NCBI RefSeq assembly: GCF_003261575.2
Contig: NZ_CP036175.1
Span: forward strand, 4,340,001-4,404,000
From: Klebsiella huaxiensis
GTDB taxonomy: Bacteria; Pseudomonadota; Gammaproteobacteria; Enterobacterales; Enterobacteriaceae
DNA: 64,000 nucleotides
Reading direction: 5' to 3'
Numbering within the stretch: position 1 is the first letter of the stretch; each line of letters begins with the position of its first letter. Shown here in pieces: positions 24,528 through 32,660 of this stretch. Below the pieces are notes generated by a model. That model was not told the origin of the DNA and made no database searches. It saw nothing but the letters and a program-made list of their open reading frames with translations. Made by a program: the position numbers and the translations under genes.

Positions 24528-26069
24528 ATGAAACAACCCCACAATAGAGTTGCCCAGGGAGTCTGGCTGGCGATGGCCGGGCTGCTGGCGTTATCGGCCC
24601 CCCTGACGGTAAACGCCGACGCGACCATCAGCGAAATAGCCGGTAAGGTTCTGCCGTATCAGGAAAACCCGCGCGTCTTCGTGTTAACTGACATTGGCAA
24701 CGAGCCGGACGATCAGATGTCGTTAACTCGCTTTTTGCTCTATGCCAACGAGATGAACATCGAAGGACTGGTGGCAACAACCTCCACCTGGCAACGGGAA
24801 AAAGTACATACTGATATGATCGATCTGGTACTCGGTCATTACGGTGAAGTGCAGCCTAACCTGCTTAAGCATGCCGCCGGGTTCCCGACGGAAGACCAGC
24901 TTAAAGCCGTCGTTGCGCCGGGGCTTGCCAGCTACGGCATGGCAGCGACCGGTAAGGGGAAAAACACCGCCGGTTCCGACTTGCTGGTCAAGGCCATTGA
25001 AAAAAGCACCGACGCTAACCGCCCGCTGTTTATCAACCTGTGGGGCGGCGCGAATACTCTGGCGCAAGCGCTGAAAGACCTGGCACAGAAACATCCTGCC
25101 AGCACCGTTCAGACGCTAACGCGTAATCTGGTGGTCTACTCGATTTCCGATCAGGACGACGCGGGTTTTTGGGTGCGCGAGCACTATCCGGACATCACTT
25201 ACATCGTCGATCCTTCCAGCCAAAATGGCGAAGATTATGCCCGCGCCACCTGGACAGGCATCAGCGGCGACCAGTACTATCGCAACGCGCCGGGGGCGGA
25301 TTTCACCACCGTGTCCCAACACTGGCTGGATGAAAATATCCGCAACGTCGGACCGATGGGCAAAGGCTACCTGCAATACCTGTTTATTATGGAAGGCGAT
25401 ACTCCGGCGTTTCTCGGCCTGATCCGCAACGGCCTGAATAGCGAACAGAACCCGGGCTGGGGCGGCTGGGGCGGGCGCTATATCGTACGCCAGCCGCAGC
25501 ATGAAACGCGCGCCATCTGGAGCAGCGGCGGCGATTTCTATCCCGGCAACCCCAACGCCGCCGATACGGTTACCGGCGCCGACGGCAAGCGCTATACCTC
25601 AAATCAGGCCACCATCTGGCGCTGGCGTGAGGCATTCCAGCACGATTTTGCCGCCCGCATGGCGTGGGGAGTGAAAGATTACGCCTCCGCTAACCATAAT
25701 CCACAAGTGATGGTGAACGGTCAGCAGGGACAACAGGTGGTGTATATGGATGCTAAAGCGGGCGACGTGTTCACATTAAGCGCCGCAGGGAGTAAAGATC
25801 CCGACGGCAATCAGCTTAGCTATAGCTGGTTCCGCTACCCGGAGGCCGGTTCCGCCAGCTCTCAGCCGGTGGCGGTAAACGATGTGCAAGGACGTCGCGG
25901 CGAGGATAATTTGCAGGCCCCCGCTATCCTCGAACTGAGCGATAACGGTAAACCAACGATTGAAGTTAAAGCGCTGCGAAACGGCACGGAACATATCATT
26001 CTGGCGGTGACCGATAACGGCAAACCGTCTCTCACCTCTTATCGACGGATCATTGTTTCGGTCAAATAA
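24528..26069 (+). CDS. Secreted DUF1593 (nucleoside-hydrolase-like, Sde182-type) protein
   Basis: 513-residue exported protein: a signal peptide (about residues 1-31, ending TVNADA), a nucleoside-hydrolase-like domain (about 45-370) and a C-terminal Ig/beta-sandwich domain (about 390-513). The aspartate cluster FVLTDIGNEPDDQMSL near residues 50-65 recalls the Ca-binding DxDxxxDD of nucleoside hydrolases. LFINLWGGANTLAQAL and the tryptophan-rich GWGGWGGRY follow. DUF1593 proteins are believed to act on carbohydrate or glycoside substrates; none is proven here. The start codon at 24528 follows GAGG. The neighbour is a ROK-type regulator, which supports a sugar-related role. Confidence 0.75.
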   Translation: MKQPHNRVAQGVWLAMAGLLALSAPLTVNADATISEIAGKVLPYQENPRVFVLTDIGNEPDDQMSLTRFLLYANEMNIEGLVATTSTWQREKVHTDMIDLVLGHYGEVQPNLLKHAAGFPTEDQLKAVVAPGLASYGMAATGKGKNTAGSDLLVKAIEKSTDANRPLFINLWGGANTLAQALKDLAQKHPASTVQTLTRNLVVYSISDQDDAGFWVREHYPDITYIVDPSSQNGEDYARATWTGISGDQYYRNAPGADFTTVSQHWLDENIRNVGPMGKGYLQYLFIMEGDTPAFLGLIRNGLNSEQNPGWGGWGGRYIVRQPQHETRAIWSSGGDFYPGNPNAADTVTGADGKRYTSNQATIWRWREAFQHDFAARMAWGVKDYASANHNPQVMVNGQQGQQVVYMDAKAGDVFTLSAAGSKDPDGNQLSYSWFRYPEAGSASSQPVAVNDVQGRRGEDNLQAPAILELSDNGKPTIEVKALRNGTEHIILAVTDNGKPSLTSYRRIIVSVK

Positions 26070-26077
26070 TCCATCTG

Positions 26078-26098
26078 GGGCGGCATACATTGCCGCCC
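26078..26098 (+). terminator. Hairpin after the DUF1593 gene
   Basis: GGGCGGC (26078-26084) / GCCGCCC (26092-26098), perfect 7-bp stem with 7-base loop, 8 bp beyond the stop. No T-run follows, so it may only slow or stabilise the transcript before the regulator gene. Confidence 0.5.
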
Positions 26099-26166
26099 GA
26101 TGAACGGAATGCAGCGCAATGGTATGATGAACGCTAAAGCAACCCTGCGGGCAGAGGCGAGACGGC

Positions 26167-27183
26167 GTGGATTACAAACAGCAGATCCTCAATATATTGC
26201 ATAGCGAAGCGGAATCCCGGGCGGAGATGACCAAACGCCTTGGCGTTACTAAAGCCTATATCACCAAGCTGACGGCACGCCTGCTCGATGAACAATTGAT
26301 TGAGGAGCGGGAAGTCAAAGATCCGACTTTTGGTCGCCCGCAGCAGCTGTTAGCAGTGAAAAGCGCGAAAGCCTGGAGCGCTAATATTATGCTGCGTAAA
26401 GGCAGCTTTCAGGGCACGCTTAATGATTACAATACCCAATTGCCGCCGTTAGCGGATCTGCATTTTTCCCTGCCGGAGACAATGACCCCGGGCGAGTTGG
26501 TAGACTTTATTGCCGATGGTATCGCGCGGCTATGCGAGCAGGCCAAACTGCCGCGAAGCTCGCTGTGCGTAGCCAGTATCGCGCTACAGGGCGGGATAGA
26601 GCATTTCACCGGAGTTGTGCGCTATTGTCCGCTATTTCAGGAAAATAATATTCATCTCACTGCCCTGCTTGAGCAAAAATTAAACCTGCCAACCCGCATC
26701 TATAATATCGCCCACTGCACTAACTACCTGCTGGCGAAAAGCTCGCCCGGTCAGTCTTATGTGGCGTTTATGCCCGGATTTGGCAGCCTCGGCTATGGCT
26801 ACTGCACCCACGGCGAACCGGGGTTGGGCGAAAACGGCTTCTACCCGGAAATTGTGCATCTTCCCTGGCCCGGTGGGCTGGAGCCGGCGTTTAACGTCGA
26901 GGTGAATAATATATCCGCTGGCGTAATGACCACCGCGCGGGCGCTCTATTTTGCAATTTGCTGTACCGCGCCGATTCATAATATTAAGCGAGTTATCGCG
27001 ACCGGTGAGTTATTCGAAGATTACGGTGAGGATATTTTGCCGCTCGCACAGAAAATGCTTGATGAAAATCCTAACTCGCATATTCGCGAAATACGCATCC
27101 ACCATTATAAAACCGGACACAATTATGGCTGGAAGGGATTAATACAGCTCAGTTCAGACAGTATCACCGGGCTGCTGGTGTAG
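26167..27183 (+). CDS. ROK-type transcriptional regulator
   Basis: 338-residue protein with an N-terminal MarR-like winged HTH (about residues 5-60; ESRAEMTKRLGVTKAYITKL) and a C-terminal half that has the general ROK/NagC-Mlc layout but lacks an obvious ATP or sugar-kinase motif (no DxGxT, no CxCG zinc motif). It is therefore read as a regulator only. The start is a GTG at 26167. It follows the DUF1593 gene on the same strand after a 97-bp gap with a hairpin and probably controls it. The inducer is unknown. Confidence is good for the HTH and modest for the ROK label. Confidence 0.65.
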   Translation: MDYKQQILNILHSEAESRAEMTKRLGVTKAYITKLTARLLDEQLIEEREVKDPTFGRPQQLLAVKSAKAWSANIMLRKGSFQGTLNDYNTQLPPLADLHFSLPETMTPGELVDFIADGIARLCEQAKLPRSSLCVASIALQGGIEHFTGVVRYCPLFQENNIHLTALLEQKLNLPTRIYNIAHCTNYLLAKSSPGQSYVAFMPGFGSLGYGYCTHGEPGLGENGFYPEIVHLPWPGGLEPAFNVEVNNISAGVMTTARALYFAICCTAPIHNIKRVIATGELFEDYGEDILPLAQKMLDENPNSHIREIRIHHYKTGHNYGWKGLIQLSSDSITGLLV

Positions 27184-27191
27184 CGATTTTT

Positions 27192-27280
27192 CCCTGGTGG
27201 CGCTGCGCTGACCGGGCTACCGTCCCGCAGAACATTGGGAACCTGTAGCCCGGACAGGTGCGCAGCACCGCCTCCGGGAT
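27192..27280. repeat. REP/BIME-like repeat pair
   Basis: GGCGCTGCGCTGACCGGGCTAC (27199-27220, in two parts GGCGCTGCGCTG / ACCGGGCTAC) faces GTAGCCCGGACAGGTGCGC (27244-27262), which continues into GCACCGCCTCCGGGAT. It lies between the converging ROK and RcnB-like genes and matches the other REP sites in the window. Confidence 0.75.
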
Positions 27281-27290
27281 AAGATCAACG

Positions 27291-27773
27291 TTAGTGGTTC
27301 AGCGCGCCGTTAATCAGGATCGACGTAATAATCCCGGTCGCAGCCGCAATCAGTACATAGTTACCGTCAATATACGACCAGTGTTGCCCACGCGGCGGTG
27401 CAGGAAGCCCGCGATCGTTCCAGTCGTTCACCCGATAATCATTGCCGCGGAACCGTTCCGGAGCCGGCTGGCCTTTGCGGAAATCATGGCCACTCCACGC
27501 GAAGTGATCCTGCTCGTGGCGCTCCTGATGGCGATTATCGGACGAATGATTACCACCGCGATCCGGGCCACGATCGCCACCGTTACCCTGATGATTGTTA
27601 GCCTGCGGCCCCTTGCCCGGTCCCTGCTGATGGTTACCATCCGGACCACCGTGGCCGGAATCGTTCTGCCAGACCTGTTGCTGACCGCGATTGTTACCGC
27701 CAGGACCATCAGCCCATGAAACGGATGTAAAAGCACAAGATAAAATAATCGCCAGTGAAAGAATCTTTTTCAT
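27291..27773 (-). CDS. RcnB-family periplasmic protein
   Basis: 160-residue exported protein: a signal peptide (residues 1-21, MKKILSLAIILSCAFTSVSWA), a long His/Asn/Gly/Gln/Asp-rich hydrophilic stretch (about 22-100) and the RcnB signature near the C-terminus (GLPAPPRGQHWSYIDGNYVL followed by a hydrophobic helix). RcnB is a periplasmic factor in nickel/cobalt homeostasis; here the histidine-rich middle would suit metal binding, but no metal transporter is adjacent. GGAGG lies just upstream of the ATG. Low-complexity composition sets it apart from its neighbours. Confidence 0.75.
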   Translation of the reverse strand: MKKILSLAIILSCAFTSVSWADGPGGNNRGQQQVWQNDSGHGGPDGNHQQGPGKGPQANNHQGNGGDRGPDRGGNHSSDNRHQERHEQDHFAWSGHDFRKGQPAPERFRGNDYRVNDWNDRGLPAPPRGQHWSYIDGNYVLIAAATGIITSILINGALNH

Positions 27774-27857
27774 AGTACACCTCCTGATATATTTCCTTTT
27801 TACCGGGAAAATGTGGAGGAATAGTGAGTAATAATATAACCAGGATTATTCCTGGCC

Positions 27858-27892
27858 TATACCCTTCGTCTTTCAAGCTGCATTTTGTTGGC
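27858..27892. repeat. Short dispersed-repeat end (TATACCC type)
   Basis: TATACCCTTCGTCTTTCAAG continuing CTGCATTTTGTTGGC. It resembles the terminal arm of ERIC/IRU elements but differs at several bases, and no second arm is present. Confidence 0.45.
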
Positions 27893-27943
27893 AGCGTTCT
27901 AACGTATTAAAAATATTATGCCGACACTGAATAAATCGCACAT

Positions 27944-27972
27944 AAAAAAAGGCCGCTTTCGCGACCCTTTTG
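27944..27972 (-). terminator. Terminator of the 11-residue-repeat protein gene
   Basis: AAAAAAAGGCCGC-TTTC-GCGACCCTTTT forms an imperfect stem with A and T ends, giving a T-run on the minus strand directly beyond the gene that stops at 27990. Confidence 0.65.
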
Positions 27973-27989
27973 TAGAGTATTGTCAGTGA

Positions 27990-28379
27990 TTATTCAGTAA
28001 CTTTATTTTTTAACTCTTCAGCGCCTTGTTTGGTTTTATCCCAACCTTCTTTACTGACCTCTTTGGTCTTATTCCAGCCTTTTTCAGTGCCTTCTTTGGT
28101 TGCGTTCCAGCCTTTCTCGGTGCCTTCTTTGGTTTTATTCCATGTTTTCTGCGCGCCTTCGCTGACTTCACTACCTACGCTGCCGCTTTTCCCTTCCGCC
28201 GCGTGTTTGGCTTTGAGCTGCTGCTCTTCACCCTGGTGCTGAGCCTCATGCAGTTTTTCCTTCGCGGTGTTCGCTCCTTCATGAGCTGCCGCGACGGTAT
28301 CATCAGTTGCGTGTGTTGTTGCAGCAAAAACAGGAGCTGCTACCAGAATCGCAGATAACGCAATCATTGCTTTTTTCAT
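27990..28379 (-). CDS. Periplasmic protein with 11-residue LEA-like repeats
   Basis: 129-residue exported protein: a signal peptide (residues 1-19, ending PVFA), a hydrophilic alanine/glutamate/lysine-rich middle, and four tandem 11-residue repeats near the C-terminus (KTWNKTKEGTE, KGWNATKEGTE, KGWNKTKEVSK, EGWDKTKQGAE; about residues 82-125). Eleven-residue amphipathic repeats of this type occur in group 3 LEA and apolipoprotein-like proteins, which form helices on drying or at membranes. I do not recognise a named gene. GAGAGGACATT lies upstream of the ATG. A protective role in the periplasm under drying or osmotic stress is inference only. Confidence 0.7.
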   Translation of the reverse strand: MKKAMIALSAILVAAPVFAATTHATDDTVAAAHEGANTAKEKLHEAQHQGEEQQLKAKHAAEGKSGSVGSEVSEGAQKTWNKTKEGTEKGWNATKEGTEKGWNKTKEVSKEGWDKTKQGAEELKNKVTE

Positions 28380-28603
28380 AATGTCCTCTCTCTAACGAAC
28401 TTAATGTTACGAGTCGCATTTAGCATGGCACAAGATTTTGCCGTTTGGCTTTAGGGATTGTTCTTAAAACTAATTTCAGACTTTTCTGGCCACTTTTGGC
28501 CTGCCAGAGCCCGGTTCCGGCTGCTCGAATAAATTCCAACAAGTTTGTTACATTTTATGTAATTTGCCGCTGATATACTTGCCGTTTATGTTTACACGAG
28601 AAT

Positions 28604-28622
28604 AATTCTCAGAATCATTATA
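28604..28622. promoter_or_regulatory. Fur box upstream of the iron ABC operon
   Basis: AATTCTCAGAATCATTATA matches the 19-bp Fur consensus at 13 of 19 positions, including AATCATTAT. It is 30 bp upstream of the binding-protein ATG, in an AT-rich region with TGATATACTT. Confidence 0.65.
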
Positions 28623-28651
28623 TTTATAAATTAGCAAACGGAACTCATATT

Positions 28652-29770
28652 ATGGCAAGAAAATCAGTAAGTTCACTCATTCTTACTGCACTGCTCTCCA
28701 CCCCATTTTTTAGCTACGCCACCCAATATCCGCTCACCATCACCGACCTTGATGGCCGCAGCATTACGCTCCAGCATGAGCCGCAGCGCATCATTTTGCA
28801 GGATGGGCGCGATATTATGGCGATGGCCCTGCTCGACCGCGATAACCCCTTCAAACGGCTGGTTGCCTGGAATAACCTGGCGAAAAAGCAGGACATCAAC
28901 ACCTGGAAAATGCTGAAAGAGAAATGGCCGCAGTCGGCTGAGATCCTCGATATGGGCTTCAGCGATAAGGGTAACGTCGATCTTGAGAGCGTGATTTCCC
29001 GCCAGCCAGACCTGATGATCGCCCAGCTTCGCGCTAAACCGGCGCTGGAAGAAAGCGGTATCATCAATAAACTCAGCGCGCTGAATATTCCGGTTCTATT
29101 CGTCGATTATGAAATCAACCCCGGCAAAGACACCGCGCCAAGCATTGACCTGTTAGGCAAAGTCCTCAACCGCGAAGATAACGCCAAAGCCTATACCGAC
29201 TACTATCGCCAGCAACAGGACGCCATTCGCCAGAAAACCGCGACCATCACGCCGAAAGCCAACGTGTTCGTTGAAGCGCTGGCGGGTAATAGCGATGCCT
29301 GCTGCTTTACTCACGGGCACAGCGGTTGGGGCGGTCTGGTGGAAGCCGTCGGCGCGAACAATATTGGATCACAGTTGCTGCCGGGCGCTTCCGGCTTCGT
29401 GTCGCTGGAAAAAGTGATCAGCATGAAACCTGACGCCTACATTATGACCGGCTCCAAACGCGGGAACAGCCAGGTTCTGCCGCTGGGTCTGGAGGTCGAT
29501 GCGCAGGAGGTCAATAATCAGGCTCAGGTACTGCTTTCGCGTACCGGCGTCAGCGAGATCCCGGCCATCAAAGCAAAACGTGCTTACGGCATCTACCACC
29601 ACTTCTACAACCATCCGTGGAATATCGTCGGCATGGAGTATCTGGCGAAGGACATCTATCCGCAGACCTTCAGTAGCCTCAATCCCGATGATAGCTGGCA
29701 CTACATCGTCCGTCATTTCACCACGCTGCCAGACCTGCCGTTCGTTTTTTCCTGGCAACAAGGCGAGTAA
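28652..29770 (+). CDS. Iron-complex ABC transporter periplasmic binding protein
   Basis: 372-residue type 3 binding protein (FecB/BtuF fold). A signal peptide (about residues 1-23, ending FFSYA) precedes YPLTITDLDGRSITLQHEPQRII (split YPLTITDLDGRS / ITLQHEPQRII), the classic opening of ferric-complex binders. GVDLESVISRQPDLMIAQ-like text (here NVDLESVISRQPDLM) forms the hinge region. It is longer than FepB/FhuD and has a cysteine pair (DACCFTHGHSGWGG), so the ligand may differ from the known siderophores. A Fur box lies upstream; permease and ATPase genes follow directly. No receptor gene is adjacent. Confidence 0.85.
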   Translation: MARKSVSSLILTALLSTPFFSYATQYPLTITDLDGRSITLQHEPQRIILQDGRDIMAMALLDRDNPFKRLVAWNNLAKKQDINTWKMLKEKWPQSAEILDMGFSDKGNVDLESVISRQPDLMIAQLRAKPALEESGIINKLSALNIPVLFVDYEINPGKDTAPSIDLLGKVLNREDNAKAYTDYYRQQQDAIRQKTATITPKANVFVEALAGNSDACCFTHGHSGWGGLVEAVGANNIGSQLLPGASGFVSLEKVISMKPDAYIMTGSKRGNSQVLPLGLEVDAQEVNNQAQVLLSRTGVSEIPAIKAKRAYGIYHHFYNHPWNIVGMEYLAKDIYPQTFSSLNPDDSWHYIVRHFTTLPDLPFVFSWQQGE

Positions 29771-29776
29771 TAACCC

Positions 29777-30859
29777 ATGAGTTCAACCACTGAAGCTGGT
29801 ATCGGCGCGCTCTGCGTCGATAGCCACGGCGTGATGGCAAACTACCGCAATATTGTTCGCCGCCGCGTTATCATGATGCTATTGCTGGTAATACTGATTC
29901 TTGCCTCGCTACTGCTCGACTTCGTGATGGGGCCATCGGGCCTGTCGCTGCAAACGCTGTGGCAAACGCTTACCGACCCGGCCAGCACCAATGCCGGGAC
30001 GAGGGCGATTGTCTGGGATATCCGCATGCCCTATGCGCTGATGGCGATCGTCGTCGGTCTGGCCCTCGGCCTGGCCGGAGCGGAGATGCAGACTATCCTG
30101 AATAACCCGCTGGCCAGCCCGTTTACGCTAGGCGTCTCGTCGGCAGCGGCATTTGGCGCAGCGCTGGCGATTGTGTTGGGAATCGGTATCCCCGGCATTC
30201 CTGGCCAGTGGTTTATCTCGGCCAATGCCTTTATCTTTGCTCTGCTGGCGGCGCTGCTGCTGGACGGCATTACGCGCTGGACGCAGGTCGCCACCTCCGG
30301 AGTCATTCTGTTCGGCATCGCGCTGGTATTTACCTTTAATGCGCTGGTGTCGATGCTGCAGTTTGTCGCCAACGAAGATACTCTCCAGGGGCTGGTATTC
30401 TGGACCATGGGCAGTATTGACCGCGCCTCCTGGCAAAAAGTGGGGATTTTGCTGGCCGTGCTGGCGGTGGTGATGCCGCTATCAATGCTCAGTTCGTGGA
30501 AGCTGACCGCGCTGCGCCTCGGTGAAGACAGGGCGATCAGCTTTGGTATCAACGTGCGCCGCCTGCGCCTGACGACGCTGCTGCGCATCAGCATTCTGTC
30601 GGCAATTTCGGTAGCATTTGTTGGCCCAATCGGCTTTATCGGTCTTGTGGCTCCGCATATCGCCAGGCTCATTTTCGGGGAAGATCACCGTTTTTATCTC
30701 CCGGCCAGCGCGCTTATCGGTGCGCTGGTGCTGTCGCTGGCCTCGGTTGCCTCAAAGAATCTCATCCCCGGTGCGATTATTCCGGTCGGTATTGTAACCT
30801 CCCTGGTGGGAGTCCCTTTCTTCCTGAGCATCATTTTGCGCCACCGGGGGCACGTATGA
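29777..30859 (+). CDS. FecCD-family iron-complex ABC permease
   Basis: 360-residue FecCD-type permease with about ten membrane segments. Family marks are PRxxxA-like RMPYALMAIVVGLALGLAGA, NNPLASPFTLGVSSAAAFGA (about residues 113-132), GPIGFIGLVAPHIARLIFG (about 282-300) and the C-terminal IIPVGIVTSLVGVPFF. A single permease gene implies a homodimer. The start at 29777 is 6 bp after the binding-protein stop; an internal ATG at 29834 just before the basic NYRNIVRRR segment is an alternative, since the extra N-terminal 19 residues have no match I know. Its stop overlaps the ATPase start (ATGA). Confidence 0.87.
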   Translation: MSSTTEAGIGALCVDSHGVMANYRNIVRRRVIMMLLLVILILASLLLDFVMGPSGLSLQTLWQTLTDPASTNAGTRAIVWDIRMPYALMAIVVGLALGLAGAEMQTILNNPLASPFTLGVSSAAAFGAALAIVLGIGIPGIPGQWFISANAFIFALLAALLLDGITRWTQVATSGVILFGIALVFTFNALVSMLQFVANEDTLQGLVFWTMGSIDRASWQKVGILLAVLAVVMPLSMLSSWKLTALRLGEDRAISFGINVRRLRLTTLLRISILSAISVAFVGPIGFIGLVAPHIARLIFGEDHRFYLPASALIGALVLSLASVASKNLIPGAIIPVGIVTSLVGVPFFLSIILRHRGHV

Positions 30860-31647
30860 GCCATCTGTTATCCGGGCTGGCGCTGTCCCATTTCAGCGCC
30901 GGCTATCCCAAACGTCAGGTGATTCACGACCTGACCGTACCACAGCTACCGCGCGGCAAAATTACCGCGCTGCTCGGCCCCAACGGCAGCGGGAAATCCA
31001 CGCTGATGCGGGCGATGGCCGGGCTGGGACCGAGCAGCGGCGAGCTGTCGCTTGACGGCGAGAATCTGCTGGCGCTGCCCTTTGCCCACCGCGCGGAAAA
31101 AGTGGTCTATCTTCCCCAAACGCTACCTGCAGGCGTGCATTTGCACGTACTGGAGTCGATTATCGTCGCCCAGCGCGCCGCCGGAGGACTGCACAATCCG
31201 AAAAACCAGTCGCAGGTGATGTCGCTGCTGCGCCAGCTAGGTATTGAGCATCTGGCGCTGAGCTACCTCGATCAGCTTTCTGGCGGCCAGAAGCAGCTTG
31301 TCGGCCTGGCGCAATCGCTTATTCGTCAGCCTTCCCTGCTGCTGCTGGACGAGCCGCTTAGCGCGCTGGATTTAAACTACCAATTCCACGTGATGGATCT
31401 GGTACGCAAAGAGACGCAAAAGCGCAATATCATCACTTTGGTAGTGGTCCACGATATCAATATCGCCTTGCGCCACGCGGATCATGTGTTGATGCTGAAG
31501 GAGGGGCGGCTACTTGGGGATGGTGCGCCAGCCGAGGTCATTACTCCGCAGACTCTGGCCGCCGTTTACGGCGTGCGCGGGCGTATCGAGCCTTGTTCTC
31601 AGGGAGTGATGCAGGTGATTATTGATGGGTTGGTGGCCGGCGTTTAG
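30856..31647 (+). CDS. Iron-complex ABC transporter ATPase (FepC/FecE-like)
   Basis: 263-residue ABC ATPase. Walker A GPNGSGKST at residues 42-50, Q-loop in VVYLPQTLPAG, signature LSGGQKQLV (about 141-149), Walker B LLLLDEPLSALD (about 162-173) and the switch histidine in VVVHDIN. Sequence style is that of FepC/FecE/FhuC. It overlaps the permease by 4 bp and completes a binding protein-permease-ATPase iron importer. A strong intrinsic terminator follows 66 bp after the stop. Confidence 0.9.
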   Translation: MSHLLSGLALSHFSAGYPKRQVIHDLTVPQLPRGKITALLGPNGSGKSTLMRAMAGLGPSSGELSLDGENLLALPFAHRAEKVVYLPQTLPAGVHLHVLESIIVAQRAAGGLHNPKNQSQVMSLLRQLGIEHLALSYLDQLSGGQKQLVGLAQSLIRQPSLLLLDEPLSALDLNYQFHVMDLVRKETQKRNIITLVVVHDINIALRHADHVLMLKEGRLLGDGAPAEVITPQTLAAVYGVRGRIEPCSQGVMQVIIDGLVAGV

Positions 31648-31713
31648 GTCGCTGTTCGCTGTTGTTTTTATAAGGGTGTCATCAATTCCGTTCCCCGTTA
31701 GAGCTTTCCTGAG

Positions 31714-31754
31714 GTGGTGCCATGTGCCTGACCCGGCACCACTTTTCTGTTTTT
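31714..31754 (+). terminator. Intrinsic terminator of the iron ABC operon
   Basis: GTGGTGCC (31714-31721) / GGCACCAC (31735-31742) stem followed by TTTTCTGTTTTT. Textbook rho-independent form, 66 bp beyond the ATPase stop. Confidence 0.85.
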
Positions 31755-31900
31755 ATGCTTCTCTATGAATCACTATGTGCATGAAATTCAATTAGTTAGC
31801 GTAAAAATCTTTCCGGATACGTTTTGATTTATCCCTACATATCCGGAAAATTGTGGGTCAGATTGGGGGTTCATTCAGTTCGATGAACGGAGAGACCCTA

Positions 31901-31984
31901 ATGTTGACTGACAGTAAAATCCGCGCCGCGAAACCCCTCGCAAAATCCTATAAGCTCACCTTTAGATGTTTCACGACAGAGTGA
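31901..31984 (+). pseudogene. Remnant of a P4-type integrase gene
   Basis: A frame starting at the ATG at 31901 reads MLTDSKIRAAKPLAKSYKLT, the N-terminal arm of P4-family tyrosine integrases, where DGGGL would normally follow; here it changes to FRCFTTE and stops at 31984. Only about 20 of roughly 400 residues survive. It marks the former left part of an integrated element whose surviving cargo is the AbiE pair just downstream. Confidence 0.75.
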
Positions 31985-32014
31985 CCATCAACGTTAGCAA
32001 CATCGACCATTAAC

Positions 32015-32060
32015 TAAGTAGACATTAAAACCATAAAAACAGGGCTTTGACGTCTACTTA
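32015..32060. promoter_or_regulatory. AbiEi-type inverted repeat IR1
   Basis: TAAGTAGAC (32015-32023) and GTCTACTTA (32052-32060), perfect 9-bp inverted repeat with arms 37 bp apart (start to start), in the abiEi promoter region. Matches the layout by which AbiEi antitoxins repress their own operon. Confidence 0.7.
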
Positions 32061-32075
32061 AAATAACATTATAGT

Positions 32076-32121
32076 TATGTGGACACCAACACCCTATAAA
32101 CATGGTATTTGCGTCCACTTA
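32076..32121. promoter_or_regulatory. AbiEi-type inverted repeat IR2
   Basis: TATGTGGAC (32076-32084) and GTCCACTTA (32113-32121), 8 of 9 bp complementary, again exactly 37 bp apart and 61 bp from IR1. The right arm runs into the first base of the abiEi start codon, so bound antitoxin would also cover the translation start. Confidence 0.7.
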
Positions 32122-32660
32122 TGAACCGCTCAACCGCACTTCAAAAATTGACCGAATGGGACAGACAGGGGCGTTATGTCTTTACCCTTGCCGATCTCAG
32201 CAAGATTTTTGCACAAGACAATCCCAAAACCCTTCAGGCAGGATTAAATCGTCTGGTGAAAGAAGGCATCCTTGCCCGACCGGTGCGGGGGGTCTACCTG
32301 TTTAACCTCGCCCATAGCCACGACAGTTACGCGATTGAGCATATCGCCAGAGCGCTACGCCGTGGTGAGTACAACTACGTCAGCCTTGAATCAGCATTGA
32401 GCGAATACGGCATCATTTCACAAATCCCCCTCGACAGACTCACCGTCATGACAACCGGCAGGAAAGGGACTTACCCTACGCCATTTGGCACCATTGAGTT
32501 CACACATACCAAACGCCAGCAGCAGGATATTCTGGCTGGTATGGTTCCAACCAACCGTCCGTTAAAAATAGCCACACCAGAATGCGCCCTGCGAGATTTA
32601 AAACGTGTGGGCCGTAATGTCCATCTGGTTAATGAGAAGGCACTATTGAATGACGAATAA
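32121..32660 (+). CDS. abiEi: Type IV toxin-antitoxin system antitoxin AbiEi
   Basis: 179-residue AbiEi-family antitoxin/transcriptional autorepressor. The N-terminal winged HTH (about residues 1-60; FTLADLSKIF, TLQAGLNRLVKEGILARPVRGVY) binds DNA; the C-terminal domain (about 65-179; YNYVSLESALSEYGIISQIP, GTIEFTHTKRQQQDI, TPECALRDL) is the AbiEi antitoxin part. The ATG at 32121 starts MNRSTALQ; upstream in-frame codons are only a TTG. No good ribosome site is visible because the operator arm occupies that position, which may keep expression low. It overlaps the toxin gene by 11 bp. Both genes are intact, so the pair could act in phage abortive infection or as a stabiliser of the lost element. 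Confidence 0.85.
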   Translation: MNRSTALQKLTEWDRQGRYVFTLADLSKIFAQDNPKTLQAGLNRLVKEGILARPVRGVYLFNLAHSHDSYAIEHIARALRRGEYNYVSLESALSEYGIISQIPLDRLTVMTTGRKGTYPTPFGTIEFTHTKRQQQDILAGMVPTNRPLKIATPECALRDLKRVGRNVHLVNEKALLNDE

